The notes under the pieces are model-generated. The model saw nothing but the letters and a program-made list of their open reading frames with translations, searched no databases and was not told the origin of the DNA. Shown one piece after another: positions 24,407-33,799 of a stretch of DNA of 64,000 nt. Source of the stretch: Mucilaginibacter robiniae (lineage in GTDB: Bacteria > Bacteroidota > Bacteroidia > Sphingobacteriales > Sphingobacteriaceae). Position 1 is the stretch's first letter, and every line of letters starts with the position of its first letter. The translations under genes were made by a program, and so were the position numbers. Location: contig NZ_CP051682.1 in the NCBI RefSeq assembly GCF_012849215.1, positions 2,480,001 through 2,544,000 on the forward strand, written 5' to 3'.

Positions 24407-25639
24407 ATGACAGATTACCAGGTTCACACCTTCAACAACGGCATTCGTTTGCTGTATAAACACGCTGCTTCCAGCATTACACATACTTGTTTCCTGATTA
24501 ATGCCGGTGCACGCGATGAGCCTGCACAACAGGAAGGTTTGGCGCATTTCATTGAACATTTACTATTCAAGCAAACCGAACGCCGCAATACCAACCAAAT
24601 ATTAAACCGCCTGGAACTGGTAGGTGCCGATTTGAATGCTTATACTACTAAAGAATATACCTGTATACATGCCTCACTGCTGAAACAGCATCTGGAACGT
24701 ACGCTCGATTTGTTTGAAGACCTGATATTTCATTCCACCTTCCCGGAAGAAGAATTAGATAAGGAGCGTAGCGTCATACTGGATGAAATTGCTTCTTACC
24801 AGGATCAGCCGGAAGAAGCTATTCAGGATGATTTTGAGGGAATACTGTTTAAAGGTCATACTTTAGGAAACAATATTTTAGGCACCGAGCAATCCGTACA
24901 GCAACTCAGTCGCGAAAATATCCGGCAGTTTATGGCGGATACTTATAATACGCATGAGATGGTGTTTGCGATAATTGGCGATTATGATTTTGGTAAGCTG
25001 ATTAAATTAACTGAAAAATATTTGGGAAATATTCAGCCCAATACCGCAGTTAAGCAGCGCCAGCAACCTACTAAACCAGCAGGGCAATTTATTAAAACAG
25101 CTAAGCCCATTTCACAACTGCATTGCATGCTGGGCGGATTGGCTTATCCATCATCGCACCCCTACAAAAGTGGTTTGCTGCTGGTTAATAATTTGCTGGG
25201 AGGCTTAGGCATGAGCAGTCGGCTTAATTTGGAAATTCGTGAAAAGTATGGGATTGCATACACCATTGAATCAGGTTACACGCCATTAACCGATACCGGT
25301 ATGTTTTCGGTTTACTTTGGTACGGATGTAGAAAAAGCCGACAAAGCTTTACGCTTAGTACATAAAGAACTGAAAAAGCTACGTGATAACAAGCTAGGTG
25401 CTTTGCAATTGCATCAGGCCAAGCAAAAGTTTATAGGCCAGATTGCCTTGGCGGAAGAAAACCGGCTAAGCCTGATTATATCAATGGCTAAAAGCCTGAT
25501 TGATTTCAACTGCATTGACACCTTACAACAGGTGTTCGATAAGATTAATGCCGTTACTGCCGAAGAAGTGCTGGAAATTAGTAACCAAATTTTTGATGAA
25601 CGTCAATTATCTACCTTGATTTTTGAACCTAAGGAGTAG
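24407..25639 (+). CDS. M16-family zinc peptidase
   Basis: This 410-residue, insulinase-like processing peptidase has the inverted zinc motif HFIEH (His47, Glu50, His51). The third ligand Glu127 in SVILDEIASYQD lies at the spacing of 76 expected for M16. The C-terminal half is the non-catalytic M16 domain (YGIAYTIESGYTPLTDTGMF). There is no signal peptide, so it is probably cytoplasmic. Proteins of this size act as single active chains that pair as dimers or with inactive partners; no partner gene is adjacent. Substrate unknown. Confidence 0.92.
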   Translation: MTDYQVHTFNNGIRLLYKHAASSITHTCFLINAGARDEPAQQEGLAHFIEHLLFKQTERRNTNQILNRLELVGADLNAYTTKEYTCIHASLLKQHLERTLDLFEDLIFHSTFPEEELDKERSVILDEIASYQDQPEEAIQDDFEGILFKGHTLGNNILGTEQSVQQLSRENIRQFMADTYNTHEMVFAIIGDYDFGKLIKLTEKYLGNIQPNTAVKQRQQPTKPAGQFIKTAKPISQLHCMLGGLAYPSSHPYKSGLLLVNNLLGGLGMSSRLNLEIREKYGIAYTIESGYTPLTDTGMFSVYFGTDVEKADKALRLVHKELKKLRDNKLGALQLHQAKQKFIGQIALAEENRLSLIISMAKSLIDFNCIDTLQQVFDKINAVTAEEVLEISNQIFDERQLSTLIFEPKE

Positions 25640-25652
25640 TTTAAAGTAGTAG

Positions 25653-26108
25653 CTATCCATAATGCTGAATAGCCAGCAAAATCAGGTGTAATACAATGTT
25701 GGCATATACGCCGGCCAGTATATCATCCATCATAACACCGGTACCCTTGGGTAAAGCTTCCATTTTGCGGATGTAAAGCGGTTTAACAATATCAAAAAAG
25801 CGAAATAAGATCAGGCCAATAACCAAGTTGAGCGGATTGATGGCGACTAACAACAAGGTAATAAGCTGGCCAGCTACTTCATCAATAACTACCCGGTAGC
25901 TGTCTTTTCCCCAATCGGGTTCAACCTGGTTACCGGTATGAATGCCAATGGCGGTAATCAGTACGGTGATTAAAGGCAACATCCAGCTTGCTGTTAAAGC
26001 GTGTGCTTGAGCTAAACCATAAACCAGCAGGCAGGTCACTACTGCCGCTACGGTGCCGCCGCCTTTTACATAGCCAATACCAAACCACGAAGCAATAATC
26101 TTATTCAT
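25653..26108 (-). CDS. pgpA: Phosphatidylglycerophosphatase A
   Basis: PgpA removes phosphate from phosphatidylglycerol phosphate in the inner membrane, the last step of phosphatidylglycerol synthesis. The 151-residue protein shows the family motifs GIGYVKGGGTVA, VIDEVAGQLITLL and MMDDILAGVYANI, where the acidic residues bind metal, and three to four membrane helices. It converges on the M16 gene with only 13 bp between stops. Confidence 0.92.
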   Translation of the reverse strand: MNKIIASWFGIGYVKGGGTVAAVVTCLLVYGLAQAHALTASWMLPLITVLITAIGIHTGNQVEPDWGKDSYRVVIDEVAGQLITLLLVAINPLNLVIGLILFRFFDIVKPLYIRKMEALPKGTGVMMDDILAGVYANIVLHLILLAIQHYG

Positions 26109-26251
26109 ACCCTGTTGTTCTCAGGCTGCTAAATTGAGAAAATAAATTTTAACACCGATAATAGGTATGCAAATCGGTAGGGTTATAAACGCGGCTATTA
26201 CGGTTACCGAATACATATTTTTACTACTTTCGGGTTCAATTTACAAGTGCA

Positions 26252-27772
26252 ATGAAAAAGGCAGTTTTACTTACTGTAGTAAGTTTTTTTACAATGATGG
26301 TAGCTTTCGGGCAGCAACCATCGTTTATGACGAACAACCTGGATGCTTATATTAAGCAAGGTTTGAAAGACTGGAATTTACCTGGATTGGCGATTGCCGT
26401 AGTTAAAGATGGCAAAGTAGTCGTGATGAAAGGCTACGGCGTAAAAGATGTTAAAACGCAAGAACCAGTTACTGAAAATACCTTGTTTATGATAGCCAGC
26501 AACAGTAAGCTGTTTACCGGTACTGCCCTGGCCCAATTGGAAGCTAATAAAAAACTGTCTTTAGACGATAAAATCACCAAATACTTTCCTGACTACAGCG
26601 TGTATGATGCCAATACTACTGCTGCGGTTACCATACGCGATATGCTGAGCCACCACCTGGGCACTTACACCTTTCAGGGCGATTTTGTGTTCTGGAACGG
26701 TGTCTTATCGCGCCAGCAAATTATGGCTAAAATGAAGTTTTTGAAACCTACAGCTCCATTTCGCCAAAGCTTTGGTTATTGCAATAGCTGTTTCTTAACA
26801 GCTGGCCAAGTTGTGCAGGCCGTTACTGGTAAACCTTGGGAAAACTATATACAAGACAGTATATTAACACCATTGGGCATGACGAATACCTATCCGCTAA
26901 GTACAGGTATAGATACCCGTAAAGAAGCTGCAAAGCCTTATACTACCGTATTTACCGGCAAGCTTACCGCCTTGCCTTACGATCAGGTTGATAACCTGGC
27001 ACCTGCCGGTAGTATAGTGAGCTGCGTAAAAGATGTAGCTAAATGGCTTACCCTACAATTAGATAGTGGCAAGTATCAGGGTAAACAAGTTATCCCGTGG
27101 TCTGCCCTTCAAAGAACACGTGAGGAAAACACAATTATCAGCAGTCGTAAATCGCCGGTGTACCCAACGCATTTTACAGGGTACGGACTGGGGATTTTTG
27201 AGGCTGACTACAATGGCCGGCAAATATTTTGGCATACCGGCGGTGCAGATGGTTTTGTAACTAACACCTGCTTTGTACCGGAAGAAAAATTAGCTATTAC
27301 TATATTAACTAATAATGATAATCAGGAGTTTTTTGAAGCCTTGCGTTACCAGATTTTAGATGCTTACCTAGGTGTGCCTTTTGTTGATCGTAGCCAGCAA
27401 GCGCTGAAAAGTTTTAGTAAACAAATGGCTGAAACGGTACAAAAAACCACGGCATTGCAGCAGCGCGTTAAAGGCCAAGCTCCTGAAATGCCACTAAGTG
27501 CTTACGTGGGTACCTACCAAAACCCTATTTATGGCCCAATTGCTATAACCGCAAATAAGAAAGATTTACAAATCAAGTTTCAAGGGCACAGAACTTTAGA
27601 GGCTAGTGTTAAGTATATGGACAACGGTGAATGGTTGCTTACCTACAACGACCAGGCTTATGGCCTATTCCCAATAAAGTTTAAAGTAGAAAACGGTAAA
27701 GTAGTATCTACAATCATCAAAGTGAATGATTTTTTGGATTATGCCCCTTATCTCTTTGTAAAGGAAAGTTAA
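26252..27772 (+). CDS. Periplasmic serine hydrolase (class C beta-lactamase-like)
   Basis: The 506-residue protein has a signal peptide ending VAFGQQ (about 21). The catalytic SxxK is S83-N-S-K86, the YxN motif is YCN in FGYCNSCFLTAG, and HTG occurs in IFWHTGGADGFV, all in the order of class C beta-lactamase/DD-peptidase folds. The C-terminal ~110 residues form a lipocalin-like DUF3471-type domain (YVGTYQNPIYGPIAI). Members hydrolyse D-amino peptides, esters or beta-lactams. With this architecture an esterase or peptidase is likelier than a resistance enzyme. Confidence 0.87.
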   Translation: MKKAVLLTVVSFFTMMVAFGQQPSFMTNNLDAYIKQGLKDWNLPGLAIAVVKDGKVVVMKGYGVKDVKTQEPVTENTLFMIASNSKLFTGTALAQLEANKKLSLDDKITKYFPDYSVYDANTTAAVTIRDMLSHHLGTYTFQGDFVFWNGVLSRQQIMAKMKFLKPTAPFRQSFGYCNSCFLTAGQVVQAVTGKPWENYIQDSILTPLGMTNTYPLSTGIDTRKEAAKPYTTVFTGKLTALPYDQVDNLAPAGSIVSCVKDVAKWLTLQLDSGKYQGKQVIPWSALQRTREENTIISSRKSPVYPTHFTGYGLGIFEADYNGRQIFWHTGGADGFVTNTCFVPEEKLAITILTNNDNQEFFEALRYQILDAYLGVPFVDRSQQALKSFSKQMAETVQKTTALQQRVKGQAPEMPLSAYVGTYQNPIYGPIAITANKKDLQIKFQGHRTLEASVKYMDNGEWLLTYNDQAYGLFPIKFKVENGKVVSTIIKVNDFLDYAPYLFVKES

Positions 27773-27782
27773 TCCTCCATAT

Positions 27783-27833
27783 TTATAAACAAGAAAGCCT
27801 TTGCTACTACCGCAAAGGCTTTCTTGTTTATAA
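27783..27833. terminator. Bidirectional terminator, 22-bp perfect stem
   Basis: Arms 27783-27804 and 27812-27833 are perfect reverse complements with a 7-base loop, lying between convergent genes. The outer stem is A/T-rich and the inner stem (AAAGCCTTTGC) stronger, so it can stop transcription from both sides. Confidence 0.92.
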
Positions 27834-27847
27834 GCAAAATGTTGTAC

Positions 27848-28378
27848 TTAACGCCACTGCTTCATGGTTTCAGTAATGTGTGCCAAATGATGATTGCTGT
27901 GCCACGCGTACATCGCCAATGATTTTTGCAGGCTAATTGTATCTTTTCTGTCCGGGTGGTAAAAGGTGCGGCTCCATTCGTTTTCGGTAAAACTTTCAAA
28001 TAAAGCAGTCAGGTGCTGATGCACCCCTTCCAGCAGCTTTAATGATGATTCAACCGGTAAACGATAGTCTGGCAATAAGGCCCAGTCAGGTTCATTATAG
28101 GCTTTAATGGTCGGGTTTTCTTCAGTCAACGCTAACTTGATACGCATCAAGGCGTTCATATGGCTGTCGGCTAAGTGGTGTACTACTTGCTTCAGCGTCC
28201 ATCCGCCAGTGCGATAAGGCGTATTAAGTTGTGCATCGGTGAGTTGTATAACAGCCTGGCGCAAACGGCCAGGTAATGTTTTAATCGCTTCAATGTATTG
28301 TAGTACATCTTCGCGGGTATAAGAAGCTGGTGCGTTAAACCGGCCGGTTGGATAGCGTAGTTGTTCGTCGTTAGTCAT
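27848..28378 (-). CDS. YfiT/DinB-family putative metal-dependent hydrolase
   Basis: This 176-residue four-helix-bundle protein has conserved histidines in VVHHLADSHMNA and AWHSNHHLAHI, the metal-binding pattern of the DinB/YfiT superfamily. The N-terminus RYPTGRFNAPASYTREDV is characteristic of the YfiT branch. Relatives in Bacillus are linked to thiol (bacillithiol) transfer; the role in Bacteroidota is not established. It lies 15 bp after the amidase gene and is probably co-transcribed with it. Confidence 0.87.
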   Translation of the reverse strand: MTNDEQLRYPTGRFNAPASYTREDVLQYIEAIKTLPGRLRQAVIQLTDAQLNTPYRTGGWTLKQVVHHLADSHMNALMRIKLALTEENPTIKAYNEPDWALLPDYRLPVESSLKLLEGVHQHLTALFESFTENEWSRTFYHPDRKDTISLQKSLAMYAWHSNHHLAHITETMKQWR

Positions 28379-28393
28379 TTATAGTCAAAAAAA

Positions 28394-30097
28394 TTAAAAA
28401 TTAAGTGAAGGGTGCTTTTGGTTAAAGTCGGTAGCATCCTGATATATTTTAGCAGCCTGCAACAGCTTGCCCTCGCCAAAAAGCTGACCCATAAAGGTAA
28501 TACTCATGGGGCGACCGCGTTGATTAAAGCCGTTAGGCAGCACCACGCAAGGGTTGCCGGTCAGGTTCGTCATGGATAAGTTTTGGCTGGATGATGGCGT
28601 GATGTATAAATCTAATCCTTTTAGTTTTTCATACCATTGTTGTATCAGCAAGGTACGGGCACGCTGGGCTTGTATGTACTCGGTAGCGGGTATAAACTGT
28701 GCAGCCCTGAAAATATTAGGCCAGGCGTTTTTGCCTTGTAATACCATTCCATCTTCCTTGTGGGTAAATAATAAATCTTGAAAAGCAGCACCGGCCTCGG
28801 CATCCAGTACTACGGTCATGGCACCTATGGGTAATTGCGGATACTCAATCGGTACTAGTTCGGCGCCTAGTTCTTTTAACTTAGCCAAGGTAACCGAATC
28901 AGTAGCATGGTTCGGGTTAGGGCGACGGTTGTTGCCGTAAGTAAAATAAGCCCGGTCAAAATCAGCTTTTACATAGCCAATTTTATAGCCTTTTAAGGTT
29001 TTGCCGGTACCATCATAGCTAAATGGCGCAGCAATGGTGCTTAAATCTTTACTGTCGGTGCCTTGTATCGCGTTAAACACAATAGCTGCATCCTCAACGC
29101 TACGGGTAATTGGCCCTAGCTTATCCATGCTCCAGCTTAAAGCCATTGCGCCATATTTGCTAACCCGACCAAAAGATGGACGTAAGCCAGTATCGCCGCA
29201 CTCGGTAGAAGGTGATACGATGGAGCCCAATGTTTCAGACCCAATAGCAAAAGGTAAACAACCAGCCCCCACTGCCGAAGCCGAGCCAGCTGATGAGCCG
29301 CTTGAACCTCGGGTAATATCCCATGGGTTTTTGGTTTTGCCGCCAAACCAAACATCGCCTTGGGCTAGTTCGCCTAACGTGGTTTTTACAATTAAAATAC
29401 CGCCAGCCTGTTCCAGGCGGGTTACTACAGTCGCATCTACATTCAGGTGCTGGTCTTTATAGGGTACCGAACCCCATGTGGTTTTATAATCTTTCTGCGC
29501 CAGCAAATCTTTTACACCAAAGGGAATACCATGCAACACACCGCGATAATGACCCGACTTGATTTCTGCATCTGCTTCCGCGGCCTTTTTCAAGGCACGG
29601 TCTTCCATAATAGTAATGGCAAACTGTAACTTAGGATTGTATTTTTCTAGTCGATCAATAAAAAACTGAGTTAGTTCAACTGAACTGATTTTTTTAGTAC
29701 GTACCAGTTCGGCCAACTGCCTGATGGTGTAAAAAGCCAAATCATCTTTATGAGCAGGCATTTGTACCTCATTTGCCTTACCCAGTTTAAAACCACTTTT
29801 AGCGTCGGGGTAGGTAAAACCAACAGGAACAGGGTTAAAGTTAAGAGATGGAGCTACACTGTTGGGCATATTCAACTTGTGCAAAGCATCGTAGGAGCTG
29901 CCCCAGCCATTAACCAGGTTCAGCATAGAGTCGGCCTGTGCAGGCGTAAAGTTAAACCCGGATAATTTCTGCGCTTCCTGTATTACACTAGCCGTAACCG
30001 GCTCACCCTCCATGCTTTTAATCATAAAAGCACCCGATAAGAAGCTTACACCGCTTATAGCTGCTACAGAAAGATGCTTTATTGTAGAAATTTTCAT
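28394..30097 (-). CDS. Secreted amidase-signature enzyme
   Basis: The protein has 567 residues from ATG 30097; a GTG two codons earlier is also in frame. A hydrophobic N-terminus (HLSVAAISGVSFLSGAFM) suggests export or membrane anchoring. The amidase signature triad is visible: a lysine in IPFGVKDLLAQKDYKT, and the cis-Ser/Ser pair in TRGSSGSSAGSASAVGAG. These enzymes hydrolyse amide bonds of varied substrates, including amino-acid amides and cyclic imides. The C-terminal NLSMTNLTGNPCVVLPNGF is also typical. Substrate unknown. Confidence 0.88.
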   Translation of the reverse strand: MKISTIKHLSVAAISGVSFLSGAFMIKSMEGEPVTASVIQEAQKLSGFNFTPAQADSMLNLVNGWGSSYDALHKLNMPNSVAPSLNFNPVPVGFTYPDAKSGFKLGKANEVQMPAHKDDLAFYTIRQLAELVRTKKISSVELTQFFIDRLEKYNPKLQFAITIMEDRALKKAAEADAEIKSGHYRGVLHGIPFGVKDLLAQKDYKTTWGSVPYKDQHLNVDATVVTRLEQAGGILIVKTTLGELAQGDVWFGGKTKNPWDITRGSSGSSAGSASAVGAGCLPFAIGSETLGSIVSPSTECGDTGLRPSFGRVSKYGAMALSWSMDKLGPITRSVEDAAIVFNAIQGTDSKDLSTIAAPFSYDGTGKTLKGYKIGYVKADFDRAYFTYGNNRRPNPNHATDSVTLAKLKELGAELVPIEYPQLPIGAMTVVLDAEAGAAFQDLLFTHKEDGMVLQGKNAWPNIFRAAQFIPATEYIQAQRARTLLIQQWYEKLKGLDLYITPSSSQNLSMTNLTGNPCVVLPNGFNQRGRPMSITFMGQLFGEGKLLQAAKIYQDATDFNQKHPSLNF

Positions 30098-30151
30098 ATA
30101 CACTAAAAGGTTTGCCCTAAATTAGCGCATAAAACCCGATTATTGCTTTTC

Positions 30152-31978
30152 ATGTTAAAAAAGTTACTGCTTTGCCTGATATTTTCAGGCTTTTTGGGTG
30201 CTTATGCCGACACTATTAAAACCGATGTGGTAGTAGTAGGTGGCAGCGCCAGCGGCGTAGCGGCTGCCTTGCAATGTGCCCGTAGTAAAGTGAAAACCAT
30301 ATTGGTGGAACCTGGCCCTTGGCTGGGCGGTGAAATGACCTCAGGTGCCATGTGTATTGTGGAAGGTAACCGTGCCTTGCCATCAGGCATTTGGGGAGAG
30401 TATTACAAAAAAGTGCACCAGCATTATAACAAAACGCCTGGTTATGATACTACGGCCCGTGTGCCTTTGCGGTTTGAACCCCAAGTAGGAGCTGCCATCC
30501 TGAAAAAAATGACGGATACAGTCAAGAACTTGACTTTGAAACTAAATACATCCTGGAAAGCCGTGCGTAAAAATGGTACAGGTTGGGAATTAACTATTAC
30601 CGAAAACGGCAGAACTAACACCATACATGCCCAGGTGCTGATTGATGCCACCGAAACCGGCGATGTAGCTACCAAGGCTGGTGTGCCTTTCATCAGCGGG
30701 TTTGATAGCCGCGAAACTACAGGTGAGGCTTTAGCACCCGAAAAAGCTATACCTGTTATTCAGGATATTACGTGGATGGCTATATTGAAAGATTATGGCT
30801 CTGCTGCTGATCGTACCCTACTCAAGCCGGAAGGTTATGACCCAGCCCGATACGAATGCCTGAAAGGTAAAGACTTGTTACGCCTGGTAAAAGGCGGTAA
30901 GCTGGCTAATGATAAGTACATGATTAAGTGGAGCGAATGCGCCAACTCGTACCCAACCAGTGTAGATTTACTCAGCCCAGAGCACCGAGAAAAATATTAT
31001 CATGATATGCGCCTGCGTACCCTGTGCTTGGTTTATTACCTGCAAACTGCCGGCGGATTGAAAAACTTTGGCTTGGATGAGGATTTTCCAACCCCCGATC
31101 ATCTGCCATCTATTCCTTACATGCGTGAGTACCGGCGTTCTACCGGGCGTGTGCGCATGGTGCTGGATGATATTTATACACCGTATAGCCGTAGTTCAAA
31201 ACTATACCGTACTTCTATTGCCGTAGGTGATGCCTCACCGGGGCAGCACTTTGTAGATGCACGTGGACCTAAAACCAATTATCCACCTTTTCCGGCTTAT
31301 TCGGTGCCTATGGGTGCTGTAGTGGTAAAAGGCTTCACAAATTTATTGGTTACTGAAAAATCAATATCCACTACGCATTTGGTAAATGCCAGTACGTTTT
31401 ATCCTTCTGTGCAAATGGCCATAGGGCAAGGTGCCGGAACCATAGCAGCTTACTGTGCTTTTTATAAAACAACTACCGACCATCTCAACGTGCGAGCTAT
31501 ACAGGGCGAGCTGCTGGATTTTAAAGGTTACTTGCTCCCCTTTTCAGATGTGGCTTTAAATGATGCTAATTTCAGGGCTATACAGCAGGTAAGTGCTACA
31601 GGTTTGCTGCAAGGCATCCAGCACCCCGAAGGTAAAACCGCATCAGTACTGTTTAAGCCGGACACCCTGGTTTATACCGCCGAAATTAAACCCGTGCTGG
31701 ATGAAATTTATACCCGTGGCTTTTTATGGTTTAATAAAGAAAAGCCCGGTGAGCAATTTACGGTAGGTAACTTATTATCTTTTATTAGCGAAATTACTTT
31801 AAGCGAACCTAAGCCTCTGCAAACTAACTTGGCTAAACAATGGCAAAGTATTTATCACTTCAAACAGCTTTTTGATTTAAATCGGCCGGTTACGCGTCGG
31901 GAATTTGCAGTATTGGCTAACAAGTATTTGAACCCTTTTGCCCGTACTATAGATTTGAGTGGGAAGCTGGTCAACTGA
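30152..31978 (+). CDS. Secreted FAD-dependent oxidoreductase
   Basis: The protein has 608 residues from ATG 30152; an upstream in-frame TTG at 30143 is not needed. A signal peptide (LLLCLIFSGFLGAYA) is followed by a Rossmann dinucleotide motif VVVVGGSASGVAAALQCARS and the conserved GGEMTSGAMC. It belongs to the FAD_oxidored group (PF12831-type), often found with carbohydrate-use genes in Bacteroidota and sometimes mis-named xanthan lyase. The C-terminal ~110 residues form a helical domain. It is divergent from the amidase. The substrate is not known. Confidence 0.83.
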   Translation: MLKKLLLCLIFSGFLGAYADTIKTDVVVVGGSASGVAAALQCARSKVKTILVEPGPWLGGEMTSGAMCIVEGNRALPSGIWGEYYKKVHQHYNKTPGYDTTARVPLRFEPQVGAAILKKMTDTVKNLTLKLNTSWKAVRKNGTGWELTITENGRTNTIHAQVLIDATETGDVATKAGVPFISGFDSRETTGEALAPEKAIPVIQDITWMAILKDYGSAADRTLLKPEGYDPARYECLKGKDLLRLVKGGKLANDKYMIKWSECANSYPTSVDLLSPEHREKYYHDMRLRTLCLVYYLQTAGGLKNFGLDEDFPTPDHLPSIPYMREYRRSTGRVRMVLDDIYTPYSRSSKLYRTSIAVGDASPGQHFVDARGPKTNYPPFPAYSVPMGAVVVKGFTNLLVTEKSISTTHLVNASTFYPSVQMAIGQGAGTIAAYCAFYKTTTDHLNVRAIQGELLDFKGYLLPFSDVALNDANFRAIQQVSATGLLQGIQHPEGKTASVLFKPDTLVYTAEIKPVLDEIYTRGFLWFNKEKPGEQFTVGNLLSFISEITLSEPKPLQTNLAKQWQSIYHFKQLFDLNRPVTRREFAVLANKYLNPFARTIDLSGKLVN

Positions 31979-32053
31979 GATCGGGTTTAATGTGATAGAG
32001 TATGTAGTGATGAATAAATAATATTCATATCTTCAAGCTCAATCCCCCCTAAC

Positions 32054-33361
32054 ATGAAAAAATTATACTTATTAGCCTTACTGTTTGGCGCTGGTCAAGC
32101 TTGGGCGCAAACGGATGCTTTAAAGGCGCAAGTAGCTAAAAAAGCAGATGCTCTGCAACCGCAACTGGTAACCTGGCGGCGCGATATTCATGAACACCCT
32201 GAATTGGGTAACCATGAAACCCGCACAGCAGCTCTCATTGCAGCGCACTTGAAATCATTAGGCATAGAAGTACAAACCGGTGTGGCTAAAACTGGTGTAG
32301 TTGGAATATTAAAAGGTGGCAAGCCTGGCCCGGTAGTGGCTTTACGTGCCGATATGGATGCTTTGCCAGTGACCGAAAGGGTAGCTATCCCTTTTGCTTC
32401 GAAAGTAAAATCAACCTATAATGGTGCAGAAGTGGGCGTGATGCATGCCTGCGGTCATGATTCGCATGTGGCTATGCTGATGGGAACAGCTCAGGTACTA
32501 TCGTCCATGAAAAGCGAACTGCATGGTACTGTTAAATTCATCTTCCAACCAGCTGAAGAAGGTGCGCCATTTGGTGAAGAAGGCGGTGCCGAACTGATGG
32601 TAAAAGAAGGCGTATTGGCAAACCCCAAAGTGGACGTGATTTTTGGTTTGCATATTAACGCACAAACTGAGGTGGGCAAAATTACTTACCGACCTGGCGG
32701 CACTATGGCAGCTGTAAACGATATGCAGATTGTGGTAAAAGGCCGCCAATCTCACGGCGCCTACCCTTGGATGAGTATTGACCCTATCGTGGTTTCGGCA
32801 CAGATCATTAATAACTTGCAAACTATTGTGAGCCGCAACCTGAACTTAACTGAAAACGCCGCAGTGGTTACTATAGGTTCTATCAATGGCGGCAATCGCT
32901 CCAACATCATCCCTGAAAAGGTAGAGATGCTGGGCACCTTGCGAGCATTGAGTAAAGCAGATGAGCAGATGTTGATTGAACGTGTAAAAACTATTGCTAC
33001 TAAAACTGCCGAGGCCGCTGGTGCTACTGCCGAGGTAAAAATACCCCTGAGTACCCACTACCCGGTTACGTACAATGACCCGGCATTAACCGAAAAAATG
33101 CTGCCGACCTTGCAGGCTGTAGCCGGTACCAACAATGTTGCATTAAAGCCCGCGGTAACCGGTGCCGAAGATTTTAGCTTTTACCAGGAAAAGGTACCCG
33201 GTCTGTTTTTCTTTTTAGGCGGTATGCCTAAGGGTACTGATCCGGCAAAAACAGCGGCTCACCATACACCCGACTTTTACATTGATGAAGGCGGCTTTAG
33301 CTTAGGCGTAAAAGCATTGTGCGATTTAACACTCGATTATATGGCAGGAAAAGGAAAGTAA
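32054..33361 (+). CDS. Periplasmic M20-family amidohydrolase
   Basis: The 435-residue protein has a signal peptide ending AQAWAQ (about 19). The M20D (IAL-type hippurate hydrolase) motifs are RRDIHEHPELGNHETRT, RADMDALPV, MHACGHDSHVAMLMG and FQPAEEGAPFGEEGG. The metal-binding Cys, His and Glu residues are intact. A dimerisation domain with VKGRQSHGAYPW is inserted in the middle. It probably hydrolyses N-acyl amino acids or related amides in the periplasm. The location is unusual, as many M20D enzymes are cytoplasmic. Confidence 0.92.
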   Translation: MKKLYLLALLFGAGQAWAQTDALKAQVAKKADALQPQLVTWRRDIHEHPELGNHETRTAALIAAHLKSLGIEVQTGVAKTGVVGILKGGKPGPVVALRADMDALPVTERVAIPFASKVKSTYNGAEVGVMHACGHDSHVAMLMGTAQVLSSMKSELHGTVKFIFQPAEEGAPFGEEGGAELMVKEGVLANPKVDVIFGLHINAQTEVGKITYRPGGTMAAVNDMQIVVKGRQSHGAYPWMSIDPIVVSAQIINNLQTIVSRNLNLTENAAVVTIGSINGGNRSNIIPEKVEMLGTLRALSKADEQMLIERVKTIATKTAEAAGATAEVKIPLSTHYPVTYNDPALTEKMLPTLQAVAGTNNVALKPAVTGAEDFSFYQEKVPGLFFFLGGMPKGTDPAKTAAHHTPDFYIDEGGFSLGVKALCDLTLDYMAGKGK

Positions 33362-33384
33362 TCTAAACATTTGTTCAAATTGTC

Positions 33385-33636
33385 ATGTTGCTATTCAAAA
33401 AGCACAACATGATATTGATTGCACAACCCGACGAACAAGAACAAACCTACTTATGGGCAATGGCTGGTGGCGGTGATGAGAGTTATCCTGGTGAATTAGA
33501 TGCTGACGAAGATGATGAAGCTTTTGATGATTACATGGATGATGAAGATGATCTGCGTGAAATCAGAACTTCAGATGATTTGGAAGAGCCAGACCCGGAG
33601 GATGATGACCATCTGCCCGATGATGATTTGCAATAA
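33385..33636 (+). CDS. Small highly acidic protein
   Basis: The protein has 83 residues, with about 39% Asp and Glu concentrated after residue 20 (for example DADEDDEAFDDYMDDEDD). A second start at ATG 33409 (MILIAQPDEQ) would remove eight residues. I do not recognise a family. Such proteins may act as chaperone-like or nucleic-acid-mimic factors, but nothing here proves a role. It starts 23 bp after the M20 gene and may be co-transcribed with it. Confidence 0.6.
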   Translation: MLLFKKHNMILIAQPDEQEQTYLWAMAGGGDESYPGELDADEDDEAFDDYMDDEDDLREIRTSDDLEEPDPEDDDHLPDDDLQ

Positions 33637-33645
33637 TTACGTATA

Positions 33646-33681
33646 GCCTTAAAGCTCACTAAACGTAGTTGGCTTTAAGGC
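33646..33681. terminator. Weak inverted repeat, possible terminator
   Basis: The 10-bp arms GCCTTAAAGC (33646-33655) and 33672-33681 are perfect complements, but the loop is 16 bases and there is no T tract. It might slow RNA polymerase or stabilise the 3' end. Confidence 0.35.
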
Positions 33682-33708
33682 ATTTACTCATAGCCTATAA
33701 TTTAATTA

Positions 33709-33744
33709 ATATCATTTGAGATGTAACATCCTGTCAAATGATAT
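33709..33744. repeat. Inverted repeat with TGTAACATCCTGT
   Basis: The arms ATATCATTTGA (33709-33719) and 33734-33744 are complementary and enclose TGTAACATCCTGT (33722-33734). The same 13-mer recurs at 36366-36378, so it brackets the ABC exporter operon. It lies 56 bp before the ATP-binding protein gene and could be an operator. Confidence 0.4.
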
Positions 33745-33799
33745 ATCATAACCGTAATCAGGCAGATACTTTGTATCTTCCCATCCTATTATTACGGTT

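Noticed and set aside
24329..24559. 77-residue N-terminal extension of Hpt
   Set aside because: It overlaps the divergent M16 gene and its promoter and has no resemblance to Hpt; the ATG at 24328 gives the normal length.
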